From Verrucomicrobiota bacterium (GTDB taxonomy: Bacteria > Verrucomicrobiota > Verrucomicrobiia > Limisphaerales > UBA9464), in assembly GCA_947471985.1 (NCBI GenBank), contig CANIZL010000012.1:1-64000 (forward strand): 64,000 nucleotides of DNA, read 5' to 3'. Positions 54,575 through 63,294 of the stretch are shown piece after piece. The notes beneath the pieces were generated by a model. The model was given only the letters and a program-made list of their open reading frames with translations. It had not been told where the DNA came from and made no database searches. Each line of letters opens with the position of its first letter. Position 1 is the first letter of the stretch. The translations under genes and the position numbers were made by a program.

Positions 54575-55291
54575 ATGGCTTGGGAAATTGTTCCGCAGAA
54601 AGATACCACCACGTTGGTCGAGGCCGTCGCCAGCGCGTGGAAGGATTGGATCCACTTCGGTGCCGGCACCGGTCGCCGTCGTTCCGTCGCTCTGGGGGGC
54701 GGGCGGGTGTTCGGGCGTTTCCTCGAGACCGCCGCCCGCTTGCTGGCGCCCGAGCGCGCCGGCCTCGACGAGCTGGATTTCTTTTGGGGCGATGAGCGGT
54801 GCGTGCCACCCGATTCCGACGACAGCAACTTCCGGCTCGGTCGGGAGCGCTTTCTGCAGCCTCTGGGCATTTCCGCCCAGCAGATCCATCGCCTCCGCGG
54901 CGAGGCCATGCCCGAGGAAGCCGCCCGGGCGGCGGAAGTCGTGCTCCGGGTCGCCACCGGTACGCGCGCCGGACAAATCCCGGAGCTGGATCTGGTGTTT
55001 CTCGGTCTCGGCGAGGACGGACACGTCGCGTCGCTGTTTCCGGAGGCGCCCGCGGAAGTCACGGATTCAACCGCGGTCTTTCTGCCCGTGATCGGTCCCA
55101 AGCCGCCGCCGCAACGCTTAACCTTGAGTTATCCGATGCTGGCCCGGGCACGCGAGGTCTGGGTGATCGCCTCCGGGGCCGGCAAGGTGGACGCCTTGCG
55201 CGAAAGTCTACGCGACGGCGGAACCACGCCCTTGGCCCGCGTCCTCCGCGAACGGGCACAGACCCGGATCTACACCGACATCCAGAGCTGA
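54575..55291 (+). CDS. pgl: 6-phosphogluconolactonase
   Basis: Hydrolyses 6-phosphogluconolactone in the oxidative pentose phosphate pathway. 238 residues from ATG 54575 (MAWEIVPQKDTTTLVEAV). DevB/SOL-type features: SVALGGGRVFGRFLE, FFWGDERCVPPDSDDSNF, DLVFLGLGEDGHVASLFP and RLTLSYPMLARAREVWVIAS. The frame is open to 54446 but that enters the repeat-rich spacer. No zwf or gnd gene is adjacent. Confidence 0.92.
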   Translation: MAWEIVPQKDTTTLVEAVASAWKDWIHFGAGTGRRRSVALGGGRVFGRFLETAARLLAPERAGLDELDFFWGDERCVPPDSDDSNFRLGRERFLQPLGISAQQIHRLRGEAMPEEAARAAEVVLRVATGTRAGQIPELDLVFLGLGEDGHVASLFPEAPAEVTDSTAVFLPVIGPKPPPQRLTLSYPMLARAREVWVIASGAGKVDALRESLRDGGTTPLARVLRERAQTRIYTDIQS

Positions 55292-55349
55292 AGCTCGGAC
55301 GGGCTCCACCGGTCGACCGCGGATCGCCATCGCGAATCCGGGTACCCCG

Positions 55350-56882
55350 TTATTGCCGGTTTACTTGCAGGGCGAACAACCGTCGTGCGCTGGCGACGTA
55401 CAACGTTCCGTTGGCCGCCACGGCGGTCGCACTGGTGGGCGCGCCCAATTCCACGCGCTGCAACACCTTCTTTTCCCGGCTCGCCGCGAAGATCCAGAAG
55501 TCTCCGCGCCGCGTTCCCACATACACCTTGCCGTCCGCCACCAACGCCGACGCCCAGATCTCCCCCGCCAACTCGTGCGTCCAAACCACCGCTCCCGTCT
55601 TCGCATCGGTGCAGTGCAGGACCCGCTGGGAATCGGTGCTGAAAACCAAACCCTCGGCCGGATCCAGCGCCGGCGTGGCCATGGTGTGCCGGCCCAGATC
55701 GTAGGACCACACCACCGCGTTGGTGCCCAGATCCCCGGTGCCAGCCGGTTGAAAGCACTTCAACCACGCCGCGTTCTTGCCCCAGAACCAATCGCCCCCC
55801 CCCGTCGCATACACCCGGCCGTCCAACACCACCGGCATGCCATAGATGTTCGCCGGCCCCATCGCGCGATTGTTCAGGTAGGGATGCGGGTCGTCCGTGG
55901 TCGCCGTGGGATCAAAGCGGAACTGCCAGCGCTTCTTCAATTTCAAAACCAGTCCCTTCCCGGCCTGTGTGTCCGCCGGCAGCGGATCGAAGCCATAGAG
56001 AATCCCATTGCCGCCCGCGAAGACGATGGTGTCGCGGCCATCGACGCGCCCGAACGCGGGCGACGACCACGTGCAATGAAACGTATCCGCGCCCATGCCT
56101 TCCGCATCGACCGCCAGCAGCTGGCCGGTGCGTTTATCGACCACCACCAGACTCGGCGCCTGCGGCCGGCGGATGACCTTATGGGTATTGTCCACGCCAT
56201 TGCCGCTGTTGAGATACAGGTGCTGCCCCAGGATTAGCGGCGAACAGTGGATCGCATCATGCGGCCAGATCCCCACGGCGGGATCGTTCTTGAGATCAAA
56301 TTTCCAGAGGATGTCCGCGTCCAGCGGCCCGACCTGATGCGGCGTGGCCGGGGCATTGGTGCCGCGCGGGGTGTAATACGCACCTTCGGTGAGGAACGGT
56401 CCGTCGTTGCCGTTCGCCATCCCCCGCGCATCGAGACACAGCAGGGCGCCCCGGTTGTCGACCACATAAACGCGCTCGCCTTCGACCGTGACCGGCGACG
56501 ACATGCCGGTCTTGGGCCAGTCCATGTAGATGTCCTCCTCCTGCTTGGGGACGACGAGTTGCCACAGCAATTTCCCGGTGGCTTCGTCCAGACACAACAT
56601 CACCCCGCGATCCCCCACGTGCGCCGGATCCCGGGGATGCTCATTGTTGGTGCCAATGTAGACCCGGCCGCCGGCGACGACCGGCGTGCCGTGCCCGTCC
56701 CCGCCCAATTCGGCCGACCACTTCACGTTTCGGCCGGTGGCGGGATCGAACTCCCCGGGCAATCCCCGCTCGGGGGACGCCATGTTGCGGGACCAAGCCT
56801 GGCCGAACTGGGCCCAATCACCCGCGTTCACCGTCGCCCCGACGCAGCCGCCTAAAAGAATCCACCAAGAGAGGAATTTCAT
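55350..56882 (-). CDS. PQQ-like beta-propeller repeat secreted protein
   Basis: 510 residues with an N-terminal signal (WWILLGGCVGATVNAG). The body is WD40/PQQ-like blades: WSAELGGDGHGTPVVAGGRV, LLWQLVVPKQEE, ERVYVVDNRGALLCLDARG, LLAVDAEGMGADTFHCTWSS, VLHCTDAKTGAVVWTHEL and a last blade TAVAANGTLYVASARRLFAL. Proteins of this type are very abundant in Planctomycetes and Verrucomicrobia; whether a quinone binds is unknown. The start is 10 bases from the CE15 stop, so the two form one minus-strand unit, CE15 first. Confidence 0.88.
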   Translation of the reverse strand: MKFLSWWILLGGCVGATVNAGDWAQFGQAWSRNMASPERGLPGEFDPATGRNVKWSAELGGDGHGTPVVAGGRVYIGTNNEHPRDPAHVGDRGVMLCLDEATGKLLWQLVVPKQEEDIYMDWPKTGMSSPVTVEGERVYVVDNRGALLCLDARGMANGNDGPFLTEGAYYTPRGTNAPATPHQVGPLDADILWKFDLKNDPAVGIWPHDAIHCSPLILGQHLYLNSGNGVDNTHKVIRRPQAPSLVVVDKRTGQLLAVDAEGMGADTFHCTWSSPAFGRVDGRDTIVFAGGNGILYGFDPLPADTQAGKGLVLKLKKRWQFRFDPTATTDDPHPYLNNRAMGPANIYGMPVVLDGRVYATGGGDWFWGKNAAWLKCFQPAGTGDLGTNAVVWSYDLGRHTMATPALDPAEGLVFSTDSQRVLHCTDAKTGAVVWTHELAGEIWASALVADGKVYVGTRRGDFWIFAASREKKVLQRVELGAPTSATAVAANGTLYVASARRLFALQVNRQ

Positions 56883-56891
56883 CGCGCAGTC

Positions 56892-58208
56892 CTATTTTCC
56901 GTTTCCGATTTTCTTCGCCGTCCGCAAGTGCACGTCCGCAAAATCCAGGAACGCCGCCCAATCGACGGCGTTCATGGAATGCTTGCCCGGGCGGACGAAA
57001 TAACCGAGGCGGCTCTTCACCAGTTCCCCTTCGGGCGGCGGACTGGTGGCATCGCAGCCTCCGGCGCCGAGCAGGCGGTAGACGGATTCGGCCCCCCGCA
57101 ACACTTCGAATTGTCCCACCGGATTTGCCCAGGTGTCCTCGGTCGCGTTGCTGAGCAGAACCGGCCGCGGCGCCATCAGGGCCACGAGCGCGTTCTGATC
57201 GAACGGCAGGCGGGAGGGATCGTCATTGAACTCCTTGTAACGGGCGTTGAACCAATGCGGGAAGGCAGTGTTGATCCGCTTCACCGATTCACCCACCACG
57301 CCGCGGCTGGGGGCAGTGCCGCCACAGCCAGCCTGGCACGGAATGGCCAGGGCGATCCGTTCATCAAAGGCGGCCGCCAACAAGGCCGTCTTGCCGTTGC
57401 GCGAGTGCCCCACCACCGCAATGCCGTGCGGATCCACCCGGCGATCGGTCACCAGATAGTCCACGCAGCGCTGCAGGCCCCACGCCCACGCCGCAATCGT
57501 ACCGCGATCCGCCGTCGGGTTCGTCACACCCATCAATCCCGCCTGCCAGTGATAAACCCCGTCCGAGACCTCCGCCCGATCGGAATCAATATCCGCCGTG
57601 GCGATCGTCGCAAACCCGTACCCACGATCAATGATGGTCTCCAACGGCCAGTCCTGCGCCTGGCGGCCCCGCGCCGACTCGGTGGCGTGGCCATCCGGGC
57701 ACCCGGGACAGTTTGAGCGGACCCAGCCGCGACCGAGCGGAATGCGCGGATCCGAATGCACCGCGTGATTGCCGCAGAAATTCAGCGAGAGAAAGAGCGG
57801 TACCGGCCCGGGCACGTTGCGGGGCGTCACCAGCATCAGGTCCAACTGTGGCGAATCCGCATCGAAGGTCAGCGTGAGCGTCGTCAGGATCGCCTTGCCG
57901 CCGAGGAAATCGAGATGTTCCCCCGTGATCCGCGCCGAGAATTGCGAGGGCTTCGCCGGAAGCGTCCCGTACATGTAGTGTTGGAACAGCGCCTTCAATT
58001 CGGGACGACGCCGGCGGGTCCATTCCTGCGGGGTGGTCGCCTTCCGGCCATCGAGGCCCACCAGGGGGTCAGGAAGTCCAGGGTTGGCAGGCAGTTTGGC
58101 GAACTCGGGGAAAACCGATGGGGCCGCCCTTCCGGCGGGAGCCGACGAAACCACCAAGGCCGTGACCAACAGCCACGGCTTCACAGAGAAAACACCACGG
58201 AGAGACAT
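56892..58208 (-). CDS. Glucuronoyl-esterase-like hydrolase (CE15 family)
   Basis: About 438 residues from ATG 58208 (MSLRGVFSVKPWLLVTALVVSSAPAGRA, signal peptide); TTG 58217 would add three residues. The CE15 pattern is clear: VVGHSRNGKTALLAAAFDER (catalytic Ser in GHSRNGK), LAIPCQAGCGGTAPSR, LLSNATEDTWANPVGQFEVL and FVRPGKHSMNAVDW (catalytic His). CE15 enzymes cleave ester links between glucuronoyl groups in xylan and lignin alcohols. It would act outside the cytoplasm. It forms a unit with the PQQ propeller gene. Confidence 0.85.
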   Translation of the reverse strand: MSLRGVFSVKPWLLVTALVVSSAPAGRAAPSVFPEFAKLPANPGLPDPLVGLDGRKATTPQEWTRRRRPELKALFQHYMYGTLPAKPSQFSARITGEHLDFLGGKAILTTLTLTFDADSPQLDLMLVTPRNVPGPVPLFLSLNFCGNHAVHSDPRIPLGRGWVRSNCPGCPDGHATESARGRQAQDWPLETIIDRGYGFATIATADIDSDRAEVSDGVYHWQAGLMGVTNPTADRGTIAAWAWGLQRCVDYLVTDRRVDPHGIAVVGHSRNGKTALLAAAFDERIALAIPCQAGCGGTAPSRGVVGESVKRINTAFPHWFNARYKEFNDDPSRLPFDQNALVALMAPRPVLLSNATEDTWANPVGQFEVLRGAESVYRLLGAGGCDATSPPPEGELVKSRLGYFVRPGKHSMNAVDWAAFLDFADVHLRTAKKIGNGK

Positions 58209-58382
58209 CCCCGCCAAACTGCCCCGCCAGCCTCACTCAGGGAAGGCTTTTGTCGGCCGAACGGGCCCCGGGATCCGCGTCAAAACGGGCCGCATCTCCG
58301 ATCCCGCATGGCCCGGGAAACCCGGAACCAAGTTTGACCGCGGCGTTTTCCCTGCTCTTTTGGAGCCCGTCGGTTATGAAAC

Positions 58383-58410
58383 GTAACAACGTCACCACAG
58401 TAACAGGTCA
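58383..58410. promoter_or_regulatory. Direct repeat GTAACA-GTCA, possible operator
   Basis: GTAACAACGTCA at 58383-58394 and GTAACAGGTCA at 58400-58410, 17 bases apart start to start. It lies in the divergent spacer about 175 bases before the CE15 gene start. A tandem binding site is possible. Confidence 0.35.
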
Positions 58411-58511
58411 GCGCCACTTCGGCGCCATGCCTTGTTCCTGGCTCCAGATTGAGCCAGCCGGGGTGAATCCGTTCGTTTCCCAGAAGTAACCGCTTCGACG
58501 CTTTCAGGAAA

Positions 58512-58547
58512 CCTCGGAACCCCAAAGGTTCCGAGGGTTTTTATTTT
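58512..58547 (+). terminator. Strong intrinsic terminator
   Basis: Perfect 10-base stem (CCTCGGAACC/GGTTCCGAGG, 58512-58521 and 58527-58536), loop CCAAA, followed by GTTTTTATTTT on the plus strand. On the other strand only three Ts follow, so it acts on plus-strand transcription. Confidence 0.88.
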
Positions 58548-58588
58548 CCGAAACCCGTCGACCTCCCAACCAAACAAAAAACACAAAG

Positions 58589-58594
58589 TACAAT
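58589..58594 (+). promoter_or_regulatory. Possible -10 box (TACAAT) for the 123-aa gene
   Basis: TACAAT 12 bases before the ATG at 58607 would start transcription at about 58601, giving a nearly leaderless mRNA. No Shine-Dalgarno sequence is seen. A good -35 at the right distance is lacking, so this is tentative. Confidence 0.35.
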
Positions 58595-58606
58595 TGTCCG
58601 TAGAAC

Positions 58607-58978
58607 ATGAAGACACCTTGGAATGAAACACCCCGGCCCTTCCGGTTGGGCCGCCCGAATGAGCCGCACGAGTTCCCCGCCGCCGTGGCCGGTGAGTACG
58701 ACATCACCGTGCCGTATGTCCGCACCCAGGAGCATCCGCTCGAAGTCCTGAAGAACCGCCTCCTGCGCGAGGTGCTGAGCGCCACCCAGGAGGCCGGCTT
58801 GCTGGCGCCGGTGCGGCGGGCGGCGAACGAAGCGGCCGCGCTGGCCTGGATGGAACCGTTCCCGCTGCTGGTGTTTCCCGAGCTGTTCGCGGAAAAGATC
58901 CTGACCGCCAACAGCCGGGTCCGGCAGCAACGGCACGTCCGCACCCGTACCGCCCGTTTGCTGGAGGCCTTCGCATGA
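58607..58978 (+). CDS. Unrecognised 123-residue protein between two strong terminators
   Basis: I do not recognise a family. The start MKTPWNETPRPFRLGRPNEP is Pro/Arg-rich, then EYDITVPYVRTQEHPLEVL and a mostly helical rest: KNRLLREVLSATQEAGLL, PVRRAANEAAALAWMEPFPL, LVFPELFAEKILTANS, ending in a basic segment (RVRQQRHVRTRTARLLEAFA). The C-terminal Arg-rich helix could bind nucleic acid. There is no membrane segment or Cys/His cluster. It is isolated by an upstream terminator (58512-58547) and a very long hairpin downstream (59023-59086). Codon use looks native. Confidence 0.65.
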   Translation: MKTPWNETPRPFRLGRPNEPHEFPAAVAGEYDITVPYVRTQEHPLEVLKNRLLREVLSATQEAGLLAPVRRAANEAAALAWMEPFPLLVFPELFAEKILTANSRVRQQRHVRTRTARLLEAFA

Positions 58979-59022
58979 TGGCCCCAGCCGCAGTACTGCC
59001 CGCAGTAACGCTCGTTATCCGG

Positions 59023-59086
59023 CCCGGACGGTGGACGTCGACCCAGTGGCAGCGCCACTGGATGGACGTCCGCCGTCCGGGTTTTT
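59023..59086 (+). terminator. Exceptionally long terminator hairpin
   Basis: An outer 17-base-pair stem (59023-59039 with 59065-59081, one G-U) leads through a small internal loop to an inner stem CCAGTGGC/GCCACTGG with an AGC loop (59043-59061). TTTTT follows at 59082-59086. It lies 44 bases after the stop of the 123-aa gene. A 53-codon frame over it (58975-59136) is probably not coding. Confidence 0.8.
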
Positions 59087-59179
59087 CCGCGTCCGCGTCC
59101 CGTGGACCCGCCGGCGGACACGTCGTGGCCTACTGATTACTGGTGAGTTCCCCGGGGGTCGCTACGGTTGCGGCCTTGC

Positions 59180-60451
59180 ATGAAGGTCCAGCTTGCTTAC
59201 GGACATGGTCATCTGGCAGTGGAACTGCCGGACGATCGCACCACGGTCATCTCACCCGCCCCGCGACCCGGTTTGCCCGATGAACGGGCGGCCTTTCTGG
59301 CGGCGCTCGATCAACCGATCGGCACCGCACCGCTGAGCAGCCAATTGCGGCCCGGCGTGAAGGTCTGTGTGCTGTTTACCGACATCACCCGGGCGACCCC
59401 CAACGAACGCATCCTCCCCTGGCTCCTCAGCTACCTGGAGCAACACGGGGTGAAGCGGGATCAAATCACCCTGCTCAACCAGCTCGGCACCCATCGACCC
59501 AACACCCAGGCCGAACTGACCCGCATGCTCGGCGCGGAAATCGTCGCCAACTACCGGGTGCTGAATCACGAGCCGGAAAACCACGCCGCCTGCGTCGCCC
59601 TGGGCACCACCAAGACCGGCACGCCGGCCTGGATCAACCGGCATGCGGTCGAAGCCGACGTACGGATTCTGACCGGCTTTATCGAGCCCCATTTCTTCGC
59701 CGGTTTCAGCGGCGGACCGAAGGCCCTCATGCCCGGCGTGGCCCACGTCGAGACGGTCATGAGCAATCACGGGGCCCAGCACATCGGCGATCCCAACGCC
59801 ACCTTCGGCATTTGCGAAGGCAACCCATTGTGGGAGGAATTGCGGGACATCGCGCTGCGGGTTGGTCCCAGCTTTCTGCTCAACGTCACGCTCAACGAGG
59901 AACGGCAACTGACCAACGTCTTCGCCGGCGACCTGCTGGCCGCGCATCGGGCCGGACGCGACTTCGTGCGCACCTCCGCCATGCAACGCGTGGAGGCGCC
60001 GTTCGACATCGTCGTCACCACCAACTCCGGCTATCCGCTCGATCAAAATCTCTATCAAGGAGTGAAGGGGATGAGCGCCGGCAATCGCATTCTGAAGGCT
60101 GGGGGTCTGCTCATTCTCGCTGCCGAATGCCAGGAAGGTGTGCCCGCCCGCAGTCCGCTCGACGTCTTCCTCCGCGAATGTTCGTCCTCCGCCGAGATCC
60201 TCGTGCGCCTCAACACGCCCGGATTTGTCCGGCCCGAACAGTGGCAGGCCCAGATCCAGGCGCTGATCCAAAGTCGCGCCCGCGTTCTCGTTCACACCTC
60301 GATTCCCGACGACGTCCTGCGGGCGGTGCATCTCGAACCGTGCGCAGACATCGCCGCCGCCGTGCGCGCTGAATTGGCCGCCCGCGGCCCTTCGGCCCGC
60401 GTAGCCGTCCTGCCGCAGGGGCCGCTCACCATTCCGTACCTGGCCTCGTGA
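59180..60451 (+). CDS. larA: Nickel-pincer lactate racemase family protein (LarA)
   Basis: 423 residues from ATG 59180 (MKVQLAYGHGHLAVEL). The LarA active-site residues of the Lactobacillus plantarum enzyme (His108, His174, Lys184, His200) correspond here to His105 (GTHRPNT), His171 (IEPHFFAGFSGGP), Lys181 (GGPKALMPG) and His197 (SNHG), all at a constant -3 offset. The cofactor-attaching lysine is thus present and the site looks complete. LarA homologues racemise or epimerise various 2-hydroxy acids, so lactate is not certain. No larB, larC or larE is in the window. Its TGA overlaps the sulfatase start. Confidence 0.88.
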   Translation: MKVQLAYGHGHLAVELPDDRTTVISPAPRPGLPDERAAFLAALDQPIGTAPLSSQLRPGVKVCVLFTDITRATPNERILPWLLSYLEQHGVKRDQITLLNQLGTHRPNTQAELTRMLGAEIVANYRVLNHEPENHAACVALGTTKTGTPAWINRHAVEADVRILTGFIEPHFFAGFSGGPKALMPGVAHVETVMSNHGAQHIGDPNATFGICEGNPLWEELRDIALRVGPSFLLNVTLNEERQLTNVFAGDLLAAHRAGRDFVRTSAMQRVEAPFDIVVTTNSGYPLDQNLYQGVKGMSAGNRILKAGGLLILAAECQEGVPARSPLDVFLRECSSSAEILVRLNTPGFVRPEQWQAQIQALIQSRARVLVHTSIPDDVLRAVHLEPCADIAAAVRAELAARGPSARVAVLPQGPLTIPYLAS

Positions 60452-61902
60452 ACCCCGCCCGCTCCCGTCCCGGCCGTTCCAGCGGGTGGTTCCGACAGCT
60501 ATCCACCCCTCTGCTGTGCCTTTGGCTGGCCGTCGCCACCCACGCACAGCAGCGAAACGATCCCAATCGTCCGCGCTGGCGGATGACGGATCGACCCAAC
60601 ATCGTCCTGATCCTGGCGGACGACCTGGGTTGGGGCGCCACGGGACCTTACGGGCAGGAAAAAATTCGCACGCCGAATCTGGATCGACTGGCCGCGGAGG
60701 GCATGCGGTTCACCCAAGCGTACGCCGGCTCCACGGTGTGCGCCCCGAGCCGCTGTTCGCTGATGACGGGCCGGCACACCGGCCACGCCCGGATTCGCAG
60801 CAACGACGAAATCCCCCTCCAGCCCGAGGACGTCACGCTGGCCGAAGTGCTGCGGGGCGTGGGGTATCGCACCTCCGCGGTGGGCAAATGGGGCTTGGGC
60901 TGGCAGAACACGACCGGTCATCCCCGCCAGCAAGGCTTCGAGGAATTCTACGGTTTCCTCGGCCATCTGGACGCCCATAACTACTATCCGCCCACCTTGT
61001 GGCGCAACGAGGAAGAGGTCCCGCTGCGCGGCAATCAAAACGCCGGTCGTCAGGTCTATGCGCCCGACGAATTCCTCCTCGCGGCGACCAACACCATCCG
61101 GCTGTACCAGAATCACCCGTTCTTCCTCTACTACGCCCCCACCCTGCCGCACGCAAACAACGAGCGCGGCACCAATGGCATGGAGATCCCGAGCGCCGGT
61201 GAGTATGCCGGCAAGCCCTGGCCCGCGCCCGAGCGCAACAAGGCGGCGATGATCACCCGCCTCGACGCGGACGTCGGCCGCCTGCTGGATGCCTTGCGCT
61301 ACTTCAAGGTCGAGCTGGACACGATCGTCATTTTTACCAGCGATAACGGACCGCACGTGGAAGGCGGCACTTCCACCAACTATTTCCGCGACGCCGGACC
61401 GTTCCGCGGCATCAAGCGCGACCTCTACGAAGGGGGCATCCGTGTCCCGTTGATCGTCCGTTGGCCGGGCGTCATCCCCGCCGGCAAGGTCAGCGACCGC
61501 CCCGTCGCCTTCTGGGATCTCCTGCCCACCGTGGCCGAACTGGCGCGGGCCACGGTGCCCAAGGGATTGGACGGGCTGTCCTTCGCCCCCACCCTGCGCG
61601 GCCGGCAGCAGACCAATCAACACGAGCATTTCTACTGGGAATTTCACGAGGGCGGCTATCGCCAGGCCGTCCGCCTGGGGGATTGGAAGGCGGTTCGACT
61701 GGATGTCGGCCGGCCGTTGGAGCTGTATGACCTCGCCCAGGATCCCGGCGAAGCCCGCAACGTCGCCGCAGCGAACCCGGAAATCCTGGCGCGCGTGGAA
61801 ACCATTCTGAAGTCCGCCGCGGATCCCTGGGTGAAACCGGTGAGCACCATTCCGCCGCCAGCGTGGAAGGAACCCGCTCCCGCCGCCGCCCCGCCCCGCT
61901 GA
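60448..61902 (+). CDS. Secreted type I sulfatase
   Basis: 484 residues, GTG start in the larA stop (GTGA). A signal region (LLCLWLAVATHAQ) precedes DRPNIVLILADDLGW (metal-binding Asp pair). The formylglycine motif is CAPSR (Cys98-Arg102) in STVCAPSRCSLMTGR. GKWGLGWQ, TLPHANN, FTSDNGPHVEGG and the C-terminal FYWEFHEGGYRQAV are all present. It is a formylglycine-dependent arylsulfatase of the S1 family, probably acting on sulfated glycans. It needs a maturation enzyme that is not in this window. Translational coupling to larA is unusual. Confidence 0.92.
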   Translation: MNPARSRPGRSSGWFRQLSTPLLCLWLAVATHAQQRNDPNRPRWRMTDRPNIVLILADDLGWGATGPYGQEKIRTPNLDRLAAEGMRFTQAYAGSTVCAPSRCSLMTGRHTGHARIRSNDEIPLQPEDVTLAEVLRGVGYRTSAVGKWGLGWQNTTGHPRQQGFEEFYGFLGHLDAHNYYPPTLWRNEEEVPLRGNQNAGRQVYAPDEFLLAATNTIRLYQNHPFFLYYAPTLPHANNERGTNGMEIPSAGEYAGKPWPAPERNKAAMITRLDADVGRLLDALRYFKVELDTIVIFTSDNGPHVEGGTSTNYFRDAGPFRGIKRDLYEGGIRVPLIVRWPGVIPAGKVSDRPVAFWDLLPTVAELARATVPKGLDGLSFAPTLRGRQQTNQHEHFYWEFHEGGYRQAVRLGDWKAVRLDVGRPLELYDLAQDPGEARNVAAANPEILARVETILKSAADPWVKPVSTIPPPAWKEPAPAAAPPR

Positions 61903-62051
61903 TCGATCCACTGTCTGAAAACCGCCTGCGGGAGCGCAATTCCGCAACGGAATCGCCCCCACCCCGGGAGCGGCGGGCCGCCCGGCCCCGCAAGGCAAAT
62001 TCGTCACCGGCTTGTCACCCGCCCGGGGCTCGTTAAGGTCCGCGCCGTTTT

Positions 62052-63290
62052 ATGGCGTTCCTCAACGAGAATTATCTCAAGCTGAAAGCGGGCTACCTGT
62101 TCCCGGAAATCGGCCGGCGCGTGAAGGCGTTCACCGATGGCAATCCCACCGCGGCCGCCCGTCTCATCCGCTGCGGCATCGGCGATGTCACCGAGCCCCT
62201 TCCCGCGGCCATCACCGCCGCGATGCACCGCGCGGTCGATGAACTCAGCGTCCGCGCCAGCTTCAAAGGCTACGGGCCCGAACAGGGCTACGATTTCCTC
62301 CGACACGCCATCGCCGAAAACGATTTCCGGGCACATGGACTCGACGTCGCCGACGACGAGATCTTCGTCAGTGACGGTTCCAAGTGCGATTGCGGCGCCA
62401 TCCTCGACATCCTGGGCGGTCAGAACGTGCTCGCCATCACCGACCCGGTGTATCCGGTGTATGTCGACACCAACGTCATGGTCGGGCACACCGGTCCCGC
62501 GGATGAGCAGGGGGCCTATGCCGGCATCCACTACCTGCCGTGCACCCCGCAGAACGGCTTCATTCCGGAACCGCCGAAGGAAAAGGTGGATGTCATTTAT
62601 CTCTGTTCCCCGAACAACCCCACCGGGGCGGCGGCGAATCGGGCCCAACTGGAAGCCTGGGTGAAGTACGCGCTGGCCAACCGGTCCATCATCCTCTTCG
62701 ACGCGGCCTACGAGGCCTACATCGGTGAGGCGGGGATTCCGCATTCCATTTACGAGATTCCCGGGGCCCGGGAATGCGCCATTGAGTTCCGCAGTTTCTC
62801 CAAGAACGGCGGCTTCACCGGCGTGCGCTGCGCCTTCACCGTGGTGCCCAAATCCCTGCTCGCCGCCACGGCCACGGGCGAATGGAAACCCCTGCACCCA
62901 CTCTGGTCGCGCCGGATGACCACCAAGTTCAACGGGGTCTCGTACATCACCCAGCGCGGTGCGGAGGCGGTGTACTCGCCCGAAGGCAAGGCGCAGGTGC
63001 GATCCCTGATCGAGCACTACCTGGGCAACGCCCGCATCCTCGTGGCCGGCGCCCAACAGGCCGGACTCACCGTCTTCGGCGGCCGCAACGCGCCCTATAT
63101 CTGGGTGGGCGCCCCGGCCGGCGTCACCAGCTGGCAGGCCTTCGACCGCATCCTCAACGAGGCCAACGTGGTCATCACCCCCGGCAGCGGGTTTGGTCGC
63201 AATGGCGAGGGCTTCTTCCGCGTCAGCGCGTTCAATAGTCGGGCCAATGCCGAGGAAGTGGCCCGCCGCCTGGTCGCTCTGAAGTGGTGA
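62052..63290 (+). CDS. dapL: LL-diaminopimelate aminotransferase
   Basis: Makes LL-diaminopimelate directly from tetrahydrodipicolinate in one step of lysine and peptidoglycan synthesis. 412 residues: [91 protein letters not shown] and the PLP lysine in [17 protein letters not shown]. These are highly characteristic of DapL. This pathway variant is typical of Verrucomicrobia, Chlamydiae, plants and some others. Confidence 0.95.
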   Translation: MAFLNENYLKLKAGYLFPEIGRRVKAFTDGNPTAAARLIRCGIGDVTEPLPAAITAAMHRAVDELSVRASFKGYGPEQGYDFLRHAIAENDFRAHGLDVADDEIFVSDGSKCDCGAILDILGGQNVLAITDPVYPVYVDTNVMVGHTGPADEQGAYAGIHYLPCTPQNGFIPEPPKEKVDVIYLCSPNNPTGAAANRAQLEAWVKYALANRSIILFDAAYEAYIGEAGIPHSIYEIPGARECAIEFRSFSKNGGFTGVRCAFTVVPKSLLAATATGEWKPLHPLWSRRMTTKFNGVSYITQRGAEAVYSPEGKAQVRSLIEHYLGNARILVAGAQQAGLTVFGGRNAPYIWVGAPAGVTSWQAFDRILNEANVVITPGSGFGRNGEGFFRVSAFNSRANAEEVARRLVALKW

Positions 63291-63294
63291 TCCC

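Larger units (their letters stand above)
58371..58547 (+). ncRNA. Candidate structured small RNA or attenuator ending in an intrinsic terminator
   Basis: A plus-strand segment with no gene, in the 398-base gap between divergent starts 58208 (-) and 58607 (+). It contains hairpin 1 (GCGCC/GGCGC, 58411-58425), hairpin 2 (CTGGCTC/GAGCCAG, 58438-58457) and a terminator at 58512-58547. A promoter at about 58330-58375 is not clear; TTGACC at 58334 lacks a good -10. The 5' end is therefore a guess. A terminator with nothing annotated to terminate implies a short transcript or premature stop upstream of the 123-aa gene. Confidence 0.45.

Noticed and set aside
59023..59086. Integron attC-like or folded recombination site
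   Set aside because: No GTTRRRY/RYYYAAC core sites and no integrase or cassette array; terminator fits better.
58975..59136. 53-codon frame overlapping the stop of the 123-aa gene (ATGA)
   Set aside because: Nearly half of it is the long palindromic hairpin with U-run, which explains the sequence better; the product shows no domain.
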